Of a DNA stretch of 63,756 bases, positions 1 through 8,126 are shown in pieces. How positions within the stretch are numbered: the stretch's first letter is position 1; each line of letters opens with the position of its first letter. Both the position numbers and the translations under genes were made by a program. Where the stretch lies: assembly GCA_005888435.1 (NCBI GenBank), contig VAXO01000026.1:1-63756 (forward strand). The letters run 5' to 3'. Under the pieces are notes generated by a model. It saw only the letters and a list, made by a program, of their open reading frames with translations. It did no database searches and was not told where the DNA came from. The stretch is from Actinomycetota bacterium (GTDB taxonomy: Bacteria > Actinomycetota > Thermoleophilia > Gaiellales > Gaiellaceae).

Positions 1-1494
1 CGTCTCGGACGCGCGGGACTCCGGCTCGACGCCTGCGAGCAGCTCGAGCACCTCCTCGCGCCCGAGCGTCTCCTTCTTGAGCAGCGACGACGCGACGCGG
101 TCGAGCGACGCGCGGTGCTTCGTCAGCAGCCGCACAGCGTCGTTGAACGCCCCGTCGGTCAACCGCGCCTGCTCCTGGTCGCGTAGGCGCTTCGTCTCCT
201 CGGACAGCGCATAGTTGTCCGCCCGCATCGTCCGTGACGTGACCGTGTCGGACATGCCGTACTCGAACACCATCGAACGCGCGAGCGTCGTCACCTTCTC
301 GAGATCGTCCGCGGCGCCCGTGCTGATCCGGCCGAAAACGACTCGCTCCGCCGCGCGACCGGCGAGCGTGATCTTCATCGAGTCGATCAGCTCCTCCTTC
401 GTGCGCACGTACCGGTCCTCGTTCGGGACGTAGTACGCGTACCCGAGCGCCTCGCCACGACTGACGATCGACACCTTCTGCAGCGGCATCAGCTCGCCCA
501 TCAGGTACGACATCACGGCGTGACCGGCCTCGTGGAATGCGAGCACGCGCTTCTCCTTCTCCGTCACGACGCGCCGCTTCTGCAGGCCGGCGACGATCCG
601 CTCCATGGCGCCCTCGAAGTTTTCCTGCGTGACGTACTCCAAGTTCTCGCGGCCGGCGAAGATCGCAGCCTCGTTCGCGATGTTGGCCAGGTCCGCGCCC
701 GTCAGGCCCGCGGTTTGGCGCGCGATCATGGGCAGGTCGACGTCCGGGGCGAGTGGCTTGTTCCGCGTGTGCACGCGCAAGATCGCCTCACGCGAGCCGA
801 GGTCGGGCTGCCCGACGAGGACCTGGCGATCGAAGCGGCCGGGGCGCAGCAGCGCTGCGTCCAGCTGGTCGAGCCGGTTCGAGGCGCCCATGACCACGAC
901 CTGATCCTCGCCGCCGAAGCCGTCGAGCTCGACCAGCAGCTGGTTGAGCGTCTGGTCCTGCTCGCGGTTGAGGCTGTGGCCGCTCCGCGCGGTGCCGACC
1001 GCGTCGAGCTCGTCGATGAAGATGATCGCCGGCGCCTTTTTGCGCGCATCCTTGAACAGCCGGCGGATCCGCGCGGCGCCGAGCCCGGCGAACATCTCGA
1101 TGAAGGACGAGGCGCTCGCCGAGAAGAACGTCGCACCCGACTCCGTTGCCGCGGCCTTCGCCAGCATCGTCTTGCCCGTGCCCGGCGGGCCATGCAGGAG
1201 GATGCCCTTGGGGACGCGCGCGCCGAGCCGTTCGAACTGGCGCGGGTTGCGCAGGAAGTCGACGACCTCCTGCAGCTCTGCGCGTACCTCGTCGACGCCG
1301 GCGACGTCGCTCCACGTCACAGCCGAGCGCGACTTCGTGTCGACCTCGGCCGGCTTCACCTTGGGCATCAACTGGAGCATGCGCCAGAAGATGTAGAGCA
1401 GCAGGATGTAGAACGTCAGGCCGAGGAGCGGCCACCAGTTGACCACGAAGTCGCGCATGGCGACGAAGTAGTGGTGCAGATCCACTCCCGGCAT
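1..1494 (-). CDS. ftsH: FtsH-like ATP-dependent zinc metalloprotease, 3' end outside window
   Basis: Membrane-anchored AAA+ protease that degrades misfolded or short-lived membrane and cytosolic proteins. The visible 498 residues show one hydrophobic segment (about residues 19-38, WWPLLGLTFYILLLYIF), Walker A GPPGTGKT, Walker B IIFIDELDAVG, an arginine-finger region GRFDRQ, the zinc site HEAGH and the distal acidic ligand region GAADDLEK. Start chosen at ATG (MPGVDLHHYF) because an in-frame TGA lies 11 codons upstream. Classical FtsH has two membrane helices around an extracytoplasmic domain; here only one helix precedes the AAA module. The pore motif reads MFAGLGA rather than the usual MFVGVGA. 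The ORF is absent from the supplied track because it runs off the window edge. Family assignment is secure; paralogue status is unknown. Confidence 0.93.
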   Translation of the reverse strand, partial: MPGVDLHHYFVAMRDFVVNWWPLLGLTFYILLLYIFWRMLQLMPKVKPAEVDTKSRSAVTWSDVAGVDEVRAELQEVVDFLRNPRQFERLGARVPKGILLHGPPGTGKTMLAKAAATESGATFFSASASSFIEMFAGLGAARIRRLFKDARKKAPAIIFIDELDAVGTARSGHSLNREQDQTLNQLLVELDGFGGEDQVVVMGASNRLDQLDAALLRPGRFDRQVLVGQPDLGSREAILRVHTRNKPLAPDVDLPMIARQTAGLTGADLANIANEAAIFAGRENLEYVTQENFEGAMERIVAGLQKRRVVTEKEKRVLAFHEAGHAVMSYLMGELMPLQKVSIVSRGEALGYAYYVPNEDRYVRTKEELIDSMKITLAGRAAERVVFGRISTGAADDLEKVTTLARSMVFEYGMSDTVTSRTMRADNYALSEETKRLRDQEQARLTDGAFNDAVRLLTKHRASLDRVASSLLKKETLGREEVLELLAGVEPESRASET

Positions 1495-1527
1495 CCCAAA
1501 CTCATCCTCGTCAGGGAGGGCCGGATG

Positions 1528-2139
1528 TCAACCGGACAGCCCGGAAATCACCCTCGCCGCGGTAGTGAGCTCGACACCGGCTTCGCGCCAGGCGCTCGTG
1601 CAGGCCGTCACACGGCCCTCGTCGAGCCCGCGCGCGGCATCCTCCACGAAGACCACCCTCCGCCCGCGCTCGAGGAACCCGCGGATTGCGGCGTCGTCGC
1701 AGACATCCGTCGCGACGCCGAAGACCACGATCTCGTCGGGATCGAGGTGCTCGAGCAGGCGGTCGGTGTTCGGGTTCGTGAAGACGTCGAAGCTCTTCTT
1801 CAGGAGCAGGAACTCGCGGCCGCTCAGGTAGCGCTCGGGAAGGCTCTCGAGCGTGATCGGGACGGGATCTGCCTGCTCGGTCTCGGGGATCTTCCGCGCG
1901 CCGCGCGTCCCCCGCAGGCAATGCCGCGGATACGTGGTCGAGAAATCGGGCTGCTCGGAGATCTCCGAGTCAGTCAGCTCGTGGTCGTCAGCCGAGGCGA
2001 CGTGGACGACGCCCGCCGCGCGCGCGGCCTCGACGAGCTGCTGCATCGCCGACACCGTCTCTTCCGCGCCCGGGACGTACAGCTTTCCGTGCGGGAGCAT
2101 GAAGTCGACTTGCGTATCGACGTCCCAGAGAATCCTCAC
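1528..2139 (-). CDS. pncA: Nicotinamidase (isochorismatase-like hydrolase)
   Basis: Deamidates nicotinamide to nicotinate for NAD salvage. The 203-residue protein has the N-terminal catalytic aspartate region WDVDTQVDFM, a metal-site segment ADDHELTD, the PRHCLRGTRGA motif typical of nicotinamidases, a lysine in KKSFDVFTN, and the nucleophile cysteine in GVATDVCDDAA. The GTG start overlaps the stop of the upstream pncB by four bases (GTGA), so the two salvage enzymes are translationally coupled and act in sequence: PncA makes nicotinate and PncB converts it to nicotinate mononucleotide. The longer ORF in the track (383 aa) merely extends out of frame over pncB. No anomaly seen. Confidence 0.92.
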   Translation of the reverse strand: MRILWDVDTQVDFMLPHGKLYVPGAEETVSAMQQLVEAARAAGVVHVASADDHELTDSEISEQPDFSTTYPRHCLRGTRGARKIPETEQADPVPITLESLPERYLSGREFLLLKKSFDVFTNPNTDRLLEHLDPDEIVVFGVATDVCDDAAIRGFLERGRRVVFVEDAARGLDEGRVTACTSAWREAGVELTTAARVISGLSG

Positions 2140-3221
2140 TCGACGAGCGAGAGCCGCGGATTCGGCTTGTAGCTGCGGCCGACCTTCGCGGACGGACGCC
2201 CGTCGGTGAGGACGATGTCCGCCGTGAAGTCGTTCGAGCCGCGGATCAGCGACGAGCCGACGCCGTACGCGTCGACGGGCACGGCCTTCTCCTCGAACTC
2301 GCGGATTTTCTCGATCGTGAAGCCGCCGGACGCGACGATCCGCACCTGCTCGAACCCGTCGCTGTCGAGCGCGTCGCGCACCTTCAGCACCAGCCGTTCG
2401 TTCACCCCCGTCGGCTTGAAGTCCCCCATCTCGTGCCACAGCGAGCTGTCGACGAGCGACTCCGACGTGTCGAGCCGCACCCCCCACAGACGCGGACCGA
2501 GAGCGCGCGCGACTTCGAGCGCCGTCTCGATCGAGTTGTTCTCGAAGTCGACCAGGACGGTGATGTTGATGTCTTCGGAGGCCCACTCCGCGAACTTCGT
2601 CGCGGCCAGGACGGTGTTGCCGCCGTACGACGCGATCAGCGAGTGCGGAACGGTGCCGATGCCGCGGCCGCCCCACCACGAGGCCTGCTCGTCGGTGGTG
2701 ACGCCGACAGGCGCTCCAACGATGCGACCCGCGACGTACGCCGCGTAGCCGTCACCCGTCTGCACGCGGTGGTGGTCGTGGCGCGCGGGCATGAAGATCA
2801 TCGGCTTGCCGTTCGCCGCCCGCAGCACGCGTACGGTGTTCGTCGTGATCAGCGTCCGCCGTGCGAGCACACCCAGATAGAGCGTCTCGAGATGCGCGAA
2901 GAGCGTGTAGTCGCCTTCGATCGTCATCACCGTGTCCCAGGGTTGAATCTCGTCGCCGTCGAAGAGCGCGTGCACAGTCAGCGCGTCCCAGTCGTGCGAG
3001 CAGAGCTTGAGGATCGCGATCGCCTCGTCCATGCCGCCGACGTACGAATGCTTCTTCTGGAACACCTGCATCACGACGCGCGGGCGGCGCCCGTCCTGAA
3101 GCAGGGTCGCGCGAGCGTGGTTGAAGTACGCGTCCGTGTAGTAGCCCTCGCGCATCTTCTCGACGGGGAGGTCGAAGACCTCCGGTGCGAGGCGCTCGCG
3201 TGTCCGCTCGCCGACGGACAT
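2136..3221 (-). CDS. pncB: Nicotinate phosphoribosyltransferase
   Basis: Condenses nicotinate with PRPP to give nicotinate mononucleotide. The 361-residue product starts MSVGERTRER and carries the family landmarks TNTVRVLRAA near the middle, the phosphate-binding stretch SLIASYGGNT, and VRLDTSES followed by IVASGGFTIEKI of the TIM-like barrel. The length fits the shorter bacterial/archaeal PncB clade rather than the roughly 430-residue type. ATG was chosen over the longer 483-aa ORF because it lies one base after the stop of the upstream DUF1385 gene (TGAGATG) and matches the start of homology. It is followed by pncA with a 4-base overlap, completing a two-step NAD salvage unit. Confidence 0.93.
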   Translation of the reverse strand: MSVGERTRERLAPEVFDLPVEKMREGYYTDAYFNHARATLLQDGRRPRVVMQVFQKKHSYVGGMDEAIAILKLCSHDWDALTVHALFDGDEIQPWDTVMTIEGDYTLFAHLETLYLGVLARRTLITTNTVRVLRAANGKPMIFMPARHDHHRVQTGDGYAAYVAGRIVGAPVGVTTDEQASWWGGRGIGTVPHSLIASYGGNTVLAATKFAEWASEDINITVLVDFENNSIETALEVARALGPRLWGVRLDTSESLVDSSLWHEMGDFKPTGVNERLVLKVRDALDSDGFEQVRIVASGGFTIEKIREFEEKAVPVDAYGVGSSLIRGSNDFTADIVLTDGRPSAKVGRSYKPNPRLSLVE

Positions 3222-3222
3222 C

Positions 3223-3999
3223 TCAGACGCGTTCGAGCTCGAGGCACGCGGCCAGTGCGGCCTCGGCGACCTCGATCTGCTCGGGCGTCGGCTCGGCGGT
3301 CGCGACGCGGTGCTGCAGCTCGTGGCCGGGCTTCGCGAGCGCACGGGCCAGCGGCTTGTCGGGGTTGCGCACCATCCAGCCGAAGATCTCGGTCGATGCG
3401 GCCACGGCCGCGAACTGCGCGCCGAGCCTGGCCGCTGTCCGCATGTGGGCGGGGGCACGCGACGCGAGTGTGTTGCCGAGCGCGGTCGTCGCCAGCAGCG
3501 GCCCCAGCAGATGCGAGCCGCAGCGCTCGTGCTCGCGCGGCGCCCGCTCACCGTGCTCGTAGGTGCCGATCGAGATGTGCTCCGCACCGTGATACGCGGC
3601 GACGTCCGCGCCGCGCAGGGCGAGTGCGGCCGGCGCGACGGAGAGGAGACCGCTCATGAGCTCCTGCGCCGCCGGTCCGAGCTTCGGCGACGTGCGAACG
3701 AGCCGGACTGCCACCGCGCTCACGAGCATCATCGCGAGCACGCCCTTGCGCTGGAACGGCAGACGCGCCTCGGGCAGAGCCCGGCCGATCTGCGGAACGA
3801 TCGAGAGAGCGTCCGCGAGCCGCGCCGGGCCTCGCAGCAGCGGGCTCTCGATCTTCGCGCCGCTGAAGCGCTTCCGACGCGCGACGACCTTCAGCTCACC
3901 GTCGTCCGTGCGGACTGCACATGCCCACGCGCTCGGCCCGTGGACGAGCACGCCGTTTGCAAGCGCCATCCCGCCGAGGCGGATTTTCTCTTCGCTCAC
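3223..3999 (-). CDS. DUF1385 family protein (YqhQ-like)
   Basis: Protein of about 258 residues of the DUF1385/YqhQ family, whose biochemical function is not established. The N-terminus GGMALANGVLVHGP corresponds to the family's GGQAVxxGVMMRGP-like opening, and the middle contains RGADVAAYHGAEHISIGTYEHG, equivalent to the conserved YHGAEHK signature. Moderately hydrophobic stretches (AMMLVSAVAVRLV; LLSVAPAALAL) could be membrane-associated. GTG start overlaps by one base the TAG stop of the preceding M20 gene (TAGTG). It sits inside the tryptophan/NAD run, but I see nothing that ties its function to NAD. Confidence 0.8.
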   Translation of the reverse strand: MSEEKIRLGGMALANGVLVHGPSAWACAVRTDDGELKVVARRKRFSGAKIESPLLRGPARLADALSIVPQIGRALPEARLPFQRKGVLAMMLVSAVAVRLVRTSPKLGPAAQELMSGLLSVAPAALALRGADVAAYHGAEHISIGTYEHGERAPREHERCGSHLLGPLLATTALGNTLASRAPAHMRTAARLGAQFAAVAASTEIFGWMVRNPDKPLARALAKPGHELQHRVATAEPTPEQIEVAEAALAACLELERV

Positions 4000-5309
4000 T
4001 AACTCGAGAGTAGCGACTGCGCCGCATGACGCAGGAAGCTCACGCCCAGCTCGAGATCCTCGACCGGAACGCGCTCGTCCGCCGAGTGGATCAGCCTCGC
4101 TGCGGTCTCGATCGGCATCGCGCGGGACGGGAAGAACCCGTAGGCAACCGTGCCGAACGCCTCGCGGAACCAGTGGCTGTCCGTGAAGCCGGCCACGCAG
4201 ATCGGAGCCGGCTTCGCGCCCGGGTCGGCGGTCTCGACCCACGCCGAAACGGCGTCCCACAGCGGCGTGCGCATCTCCGAACGCGTCCCGCCGTGCGCCT
4301 CGAGCGACGTGAGCTCGTAGTCTCCGTCCCCGAGGATCCCGCGGACGATCTCCTGCTGCTCGTTGGTAGTCATGCCCGGGAGCAAGCGGCTGTCGACCGT
4401 GACGTCGCAGGTCGCGGGGATGACGTTTCGCTTCTGCGACGCATTCGCCATCGTCGGTGAGAGCGTCATCGACAGCAGCGGCTCCACCATCTCCGCCAGC
4501 AGCGGCGCGACTCCGCGCGCCTGTGCCAGCACCTCGTCCGGCGACGTCGGCCTCACGCCGGTCACCGTCTCGATCAGCGCCTCGACCTCGGGGATCAACT
4601 GTTGCTCGGGCTTGTGCGCGCCGAGCGCCTCGATCAGCGGCGCCGCCTTCACGAGCGCGTTGTCGGCGATGCCCGGCATCGACGCGTGGCCGCTCCGGCC
4701 GTGGACGCGCAGCCTGAACGGCGCGCTCATCTTCTCTGACACCGAGCAGAGGTAGTAGGCGTTGCCGCCCAGCTCGACGCGATCGCCGGACCCTTCGTTG
4801 ATCAGGTAGTCGCACCGCACCGCGTCGCCGTGCGCCTCGCACAGCCACGCCGCACCAAAGCCGGCGCCGACCTCCTCGTCGGCGGTCGCGCAGAAGATCA
4901 GGTCGCCCGCCGGCTCGAAGCCTTCGCGCGCGAGCGACGCGATCGCGACCGCCTCTGCGGCGACCTGGCCCTTCATATCGAGCGCGCCCCGACCCCACAC
5001 CTCGCCGTCGCGCAGCTCGCCTCCGAACGGATCCGCGCTCCACTCCGACGCGTCCGCGAGCACAACGTCGGTGTGGGAGAGGAAGAGCAGCGTCGGGCCG
5101 TCGCCGCGACCGGGAATGCGGGCGACGAGATTCGCGCGCTCGGGGATCTTCGCGTACAGCTCACACGAGACGCCGGCGTCCTCGAGGTAATCGCGCAGCA
5201 GCTCAGCCGCACGCGTCTCGTTGCCCGGCGGATTCGTCGTGTCGATGCGGATCAGCTCCTGCAGGAGCTCCGTCACCTCTTGTCGCAGCGTTGCAACCTC
5301 AACGGCCAT
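3999..5309 (-). CDS. M20 family metallopeptidase / amidohydrolase
   Basis: Zinc-dependent exopeptidase or N-acyl-amino-acid amidohydrolase of family M20, about 436 residues. Visible metal and catalytic positions are FLSHTDVV (His, Asp), GRGALDMKG (bridging Asp), ATADEEVGAG (catalytic Glu pair) and LIHSADERV (distal His). The dimerisation domain includes VHGRSGHASMPG. The ATG (MAVEVATLRQ) with an upstream AGG-type ribosome site overlaps the end of kynA by 11 bases, so it is probably co-translated with tryptophan dioxygenase. Substrate cannot be read from sequence; hydrolysis of an N-acyl intermediate such as N-formylkynurenine is only a neighbourhood-based guess. Alternatives are dipeptidase or acetylornithine deacetylase-like activities. 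Confidence 0.88.
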   Translation of the reverse strand: MAVEVATLRQEVTELLQELIRIDTTNPPGNETRAAELLRDYLEDAGVSCELYAKIPERANLVARIPGRGDGPTLLFLSHTDVVLADASEWSADPFGGELRDGEVWGRGALDMKGQVAAEAVAIASLAREGFEPAGDLIFCATADEEVGAGFGAAWLCEAHGDAVRCDYLINEGSGDRVELGGNAYYLCSVSEKMSAPFRLRVHGRSGHASMPGIADNALVKAAPLIEALGAHKPEQQLIPEVEALIETVTGVRPTSPDEVLAQARGVAPLLAEMVEPLLSMTLSPTMANASQKRNVIPATCDVTVDSRLLPGMTTNEQQEIVRGILGDGDYELTSLEAHGGTRSEMRTPLWDAVSAWVETADPGAKPAPICVAGFTDSHWFREAFGTVAYGFFPSRAMPIETAARLIHSADERVPVEDLELGVSFLRHAAQSLLSS

Positions 5310-6048
5310 GTCCGGGCACCTCCGCTTCGTCTCCTTCCTCTTTTTTCGCACGGGCGGTGAGCTGATTGCGCGCACGCCACAGGGCCGGGAAGAAGTTGTG
5401 ATGGATCATCTTCCCGAGCACCTCCACAGGTGTTCCCTGCGTGCCGACGACCTGGTCGCCGATGATGCGCGCGACGACTTTGTAGTGGCGGATGCGCCAC
5501 ATCGTCACGCGCTCGTCCCACTCGATCAGCGCCTCAGCGAGCTGGTAGAGCTGCTCGTGCTCGCGGCCCTGAACGTACAGCTCGACGATGTCCAACCCGG
5601 CCGCTGCGACCGCCTGCTCGAACGCCTCGCCGAGCGGGGGCGTCACGCGGCGCACCTCGCGGAAGCCGGGCGAGTCGAAGCCGCTGCCGTGGCCGAGCAC
5701 GCGGCGGATCGTCTGGTACTCCCACGCCGACATCTGCTCGAGCATGTCGAGTTGCGCGGTGATGAACTGCAGGCACAGCGCCGCGCGGCGCAGCAGGCGG
5801 AGCGCCGCGTCGACCTCGCCGGCGCGGACGTGGGCCGTCGCGCGCGCGACCTCGCTGGTGCCGAGCTTCAGCCAGAGCTCCGACGACTGGTGCACGGTCT
5901 GGAAGAGCAGCTCGTCCGGGTGGGACTGCTCCTCCGGCGACTTCTGCAACGCGAGCAGGTCGTCGGTGCGCAGGTAGCGCTCGTAGTCCGACGCACCCTT
6001 CCCGGGCAGGATCGGCTCGGAGAAATCCTCGTGCGTCTCGGTTGCCAC
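5299..6048 (-). CDS. kynA: Tryptophan 2,3-dioxygenase
   Basis: Haem-dependent dioxygenase converting L-tryptophan to N-formylkynurenine. The 249-residue protein shows the family signatures HPDELLFQTVHQSSELWLK, WEYQTIRRVLGHGSGFDSP and the proximal haem histidine in IRHYKVVARIIG followed by GTQGTPVEVLG. Length is slightly shorter than the usual 270-290. GTG start; its promoter must lie in or near the 29-bp divergent spacer shared with rarA. It heads a minus-strand run that continues into an M20 peptidase, DUF1385, pncB and pncA, which suggests tryptophan catabolism linked to pyridine-nucleotide supply, although kynureninase and formamidase genes are not in the window. Confidence 0.95.
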   Translation of the reverse strand: MATETHEDFSEPILPGKGASDYERYLRTDDLLALQKSPEEQSHPDELLFQTVHQSSELWLKLGTSEVARATAHVRAGEVDAALRLLRRAALCLQFITAQLDMLEQMSAWEYQTIRRVLGHGSGFDSPGFREVRRVTPPLGEAFEQAVAAAGLDIVELYVQGREHEQLYQLAEALIEWDERVTMWRIRHYKVVARIIGDQVVGTQGTPVEVLGKMIHHNFFPALWRARNQLTARAKKEEGDEAEVPGHGR

Positions 6049-6070
6049 GGGCGCTTCGGGAGCATACTTC
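6042..6070 (+). promoter_or_regulatory. Probable rarA promoter giving a leaderless transcript
   Basis: TTGCCA at 6042 is followed after 17 bases by TACTTC (or after 15 by CATACT). The downstream ATG of rarA lies 7-9 bases after the -10 box, so transcription would start at or within 3 bases of the start codon. No Shine-Dalgarno is visible. The promoter overlaps the first codons of the divergent kynA gene. Confidence 0.45.
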
Positions 6071-6077
6071 CCCTGCT

Positions 6078-7331
6078 ATGAGCGACCTCTTCTCAGACGC
6101 TGCGAAGCAACGGCTGCCGGAGGTCGCCCCGCTCGCGCTGCGGATGCGACCGCAGACGCTCGACGAGTTCGTCGGGCAGCAGCAGGTGCTCGGCGAGGGG
6201 TCGGCGCTCCGGACGGCGATCGAGGAAGACCGCGTTCGCTCGGCGATCTTCTACGGGCCGCCCGGGACGGGGAAGACGACGCTCGCGCGAATCGTCGCGA
6301 ACATGACCGGCGCGGCCTTCGAGGAGCTGTCCGCAGTCTCGGCGACCGTGGCGCAGGTACGAGAGGTGCTTGCGCGCGCCCGCGAGCGCCTGGGAGCGAA
6401 CGCGCAACGGACGATCCTGTTCCTCGACGAGATCCACCGCTTCAACAAGGCGCAGCAGGACGCACTGCTGCCTGGCGTCGAGGAGGGCGTGATCACACTC
6501 ATCGGGGCGACGACCGAGAATCCGTACTTCGAGGTCAACTCGGCACTGCTGTCGCGCTCGCAGGTGTACGAGCTCGAGCCGTTGTCCCTGGAGGACCTGG
6601 AGAGGATCGTCCGGGGCGGGGCGGCGGAGCTTCAGGCAGAGGTGCCGGACGAGCTCGCGCGCCTGATCGCGACGCGCGCCGGCGGGGACGCCCGCTCTGC
6701 GCACAACATCCTCGAGCTCGCGTGGCAGACCGCGCAGGCGGCGAAGGAGCCGCTCGGCGAGCCACACGTCGAGGATGCTGCTCGCAAGCGTCCGCTCGTC
6801 TACGACAAGGCGGCCGATGCGCACTACGACTTCATCTCCGCGTTCATCAAGTCGATGCGCGGGTCCGATCCCGACGCGAGCGTCTACTACCTCGCCGCGA
6901 TGCTCGAGAGCGGCGAGGACGCGCGCTACATCGCGCGGCGCATGATCGTCCTGGCGTCCGAGGACATCGGCAACGCCGACCCGCGCGCGCTGCTCGTCGC
7001 CGTCGCGGCCGCGCAGGCGGTCGAGCACGTCGGCCTGCCGGAGGCGCGGCTGAACCTCGCGCAGGCCGCCATCTATCTCGCGCTCGCGCCGAAGTCGAAC
7101 GCCAGCTACATGGCGTTGAAGCGCGCAACGGCAGACGTCCAGGAGAAGGGGAACATCAAGCCACCGAAGGCGCTGGCCGACGGCAGCTGGTACGGCCGGC
7201 AGCTGGGCAAGGGCGAGGGCTACATCTATCCGCACTCAGACCCGGCCGGCTACGACGTCGACTACCTGCCTGACGAGCTCAAGGGCACGACGTACTACGA
7301 GCCCTCGGGGAACGGCGAGGAAGAGAGCTAG
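6078..7331 (+). CDS. rarA: Replication-associated recombination AAA+ ATPase
   Basis: RarA/MgsA, a clamp-loader-like AAA+ ATPase that acts at stalled replication forks. The 417-residue product has Walker A YGPPGTGKTTLA, Walker B ILFLDEIHRFNKAQQD, the sensor segment LIGATTENPYFEVN (hallmark of the RarA/WRNIP1 family), RSQVYELEPL, and the C-terminal tetramerisation part with SMRGSDPDA and SEDIGNADP. ATG at 6078 is preferred to the ORF-track ATG 36 bases upstream, because homology begins with MSDLF and the -10 box falls between the two. The gene is convergent with a phosphoesterase whose stop overlaps it by four bases. Confidence 0.95.
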   Translation: MSDLFSDAAKQRLPEVAPLALRMRPQTLDEFVGQQQVLGEGSALRTAIEEDRVRSAIFYGPPGTGKTTLARIVANMTGAAFEELSAVSATVAQVREVLARARERLGANAQRTILFLDEIHRFNKAQQDALLPGVEEGVITLIGATTENPYFEVNSALLSRSQVYELEPLSLEDLERIVRGGAAELQAEVPDELARLIATRAGGDARSAHNILELAWQTAQAAKEPLGEPHVEDAARKRPLVYDKAADAHYDFISAFIKSMRGSDPDASVYYLAAMLESGEDARYIARRMIVLASEDIGNADPRALLVAVAAAQAVEHVGLPEARLNLAQAAIYLALAPKSNASYMALKRATADVQEKGNIKPPKALADGSWYGRQLGKGEGYIYPHSDPAGYDVDYLPDELKGTTYYEPSGNGEEES

Positions 7332-7996
7332 TCCGAGCCGTTGCGGATGCGCTGCGCGACTAGCTTGCCCCAACCGGGAAGCTGTTCCCAGGCGCGCGCG
7401 ACGCGCTCGACGTCGTACTCGATTCGGCGGAACTCGAACTCGCCGCCGTCGTGACGCAGCGCGTACGCGGCCCGCACGTCCCCGTCGAGCGGCATGCCCG
7501 CGCTGCCGGGGTTGATCAATATCGTCCCGTTGGGGCCCGGGCGCTTGAACTGCAGGTGGCTGTGCCCGAAGACGACCGTCTTGTCGCGGACGCCGTTCAG
7601 CATGCGCTCGTCGTCGTCACCCGGCTCCGGTGGAAAGCTGTCGACATCGGACAGGGGCGAGCCGTGCACGTAGAGGACTCCGTCGAGCTCGAACTGAGCC
7701 TGCAGCGAATACAGCCATCCCTCTTCGGTACCGAGTCCCGAGTCCAACTCCTCGAGTGCCGCCATCACCTCGGGGCGATCCGTCGGCGGCTCGCGCAGCC
7801 AGCGCTCGCCGTTCCCCCGAATCCAGGTCGCGTTCGGTAGGGCACGTAGCCGCTCAACGGTCTCCAACGGCCACGGGCTTGCTGTCCCAAAGTCGCCGCC
7901 GAGCAGGTAGGCGTCGGCGCCGGCCGCCTCGGCGTCCTTCAGAACCTCCTCCAAGGCAACCAGATTCCCGTGGATGTCGTACAGGACTGCGAGCAC
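7328..7996 (-). CDS. Calcineurin-like metallophosphoesterase (YfcE/MJ0936 type)
   Basis: A 222-residue single-domain metallophosphoesterase. Metal ligands are visible in order: YDIHGN (Asp-x-His), LGGDFG (GD), IRGNGERW (GNxE variant of GNHE), YVHGSP and FGHSHLQF (GHxH). This is the compact YfcE-type architecture that hydrolyses phosphodiesters in vitro; the physiological substrate is unknown. GTG start. It ends convergently with rarA (TAG and TAG share bases 7328-7331) and is preceded by an intergenic hairpin repeat. No signal peptide, so it is cytoplasmic. Confidence 0.88.
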   Translation of the reverse strand: MLAVLYDIHGNLVALEEVLKDAEAAGADAYLLGGDFGTASPWPLETVERLRALPNATWIRGNGERWLREPPTDRPEVMAALEELDSGLGTEEGWLYSLQAQFELDGVLYVHGSPLSDVDSFPPEPGDDDERMLNGVRDKTVVFGHSHLQFKRPGPNGTILINPGSAGMPLDGDVRAAYALRHDGGEFEFRRIEYDVERVARAWEQLPGWGKLVAQRIRNGSD

Positions 7997-8002
7997 CGTC
8001 TC

Positions 8003-8070
8003 CTAAGGCGCCGACTTGGCGGCGCCGCGTAGAGGTCGCACCAGCTCCGTTCGTGCGACCGTCCAACACA
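8003..8070 (+). repeat. Dispersed two-hairpin repeat, copy 1
   Basis: Starts CTAAGGCG and ends CGACCGTCCAACACA. The first palindromic part is GGCGCCGACT/TGGCGGCGCC; the second is GCACCAGCTCCGTTCGTGC. It is closest to the copy at 42462, sharing AGGCGyCG, CGCCGC, TAGAGG, CGTtCG and CCGTCyAACACA at the same spacing. It lies between the divergent phosphoesterase and ETF genes. Confidence 0.75.
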
Positions 8071-8126
8071 GCTTCTTGGTACGTATCGGTCGGAAAAGTC
8101 GATCCATCCCGCCTAGGCTCCCACAC

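Noticed and set aside
520-2172. 550-aa plus-strand ORF
   Set aside because: Antisense shadow of ftsH and pncA; Arg/Asp/Leu-rich composition typical of reverse frames in GC-rich DNA and no recognisable domain.
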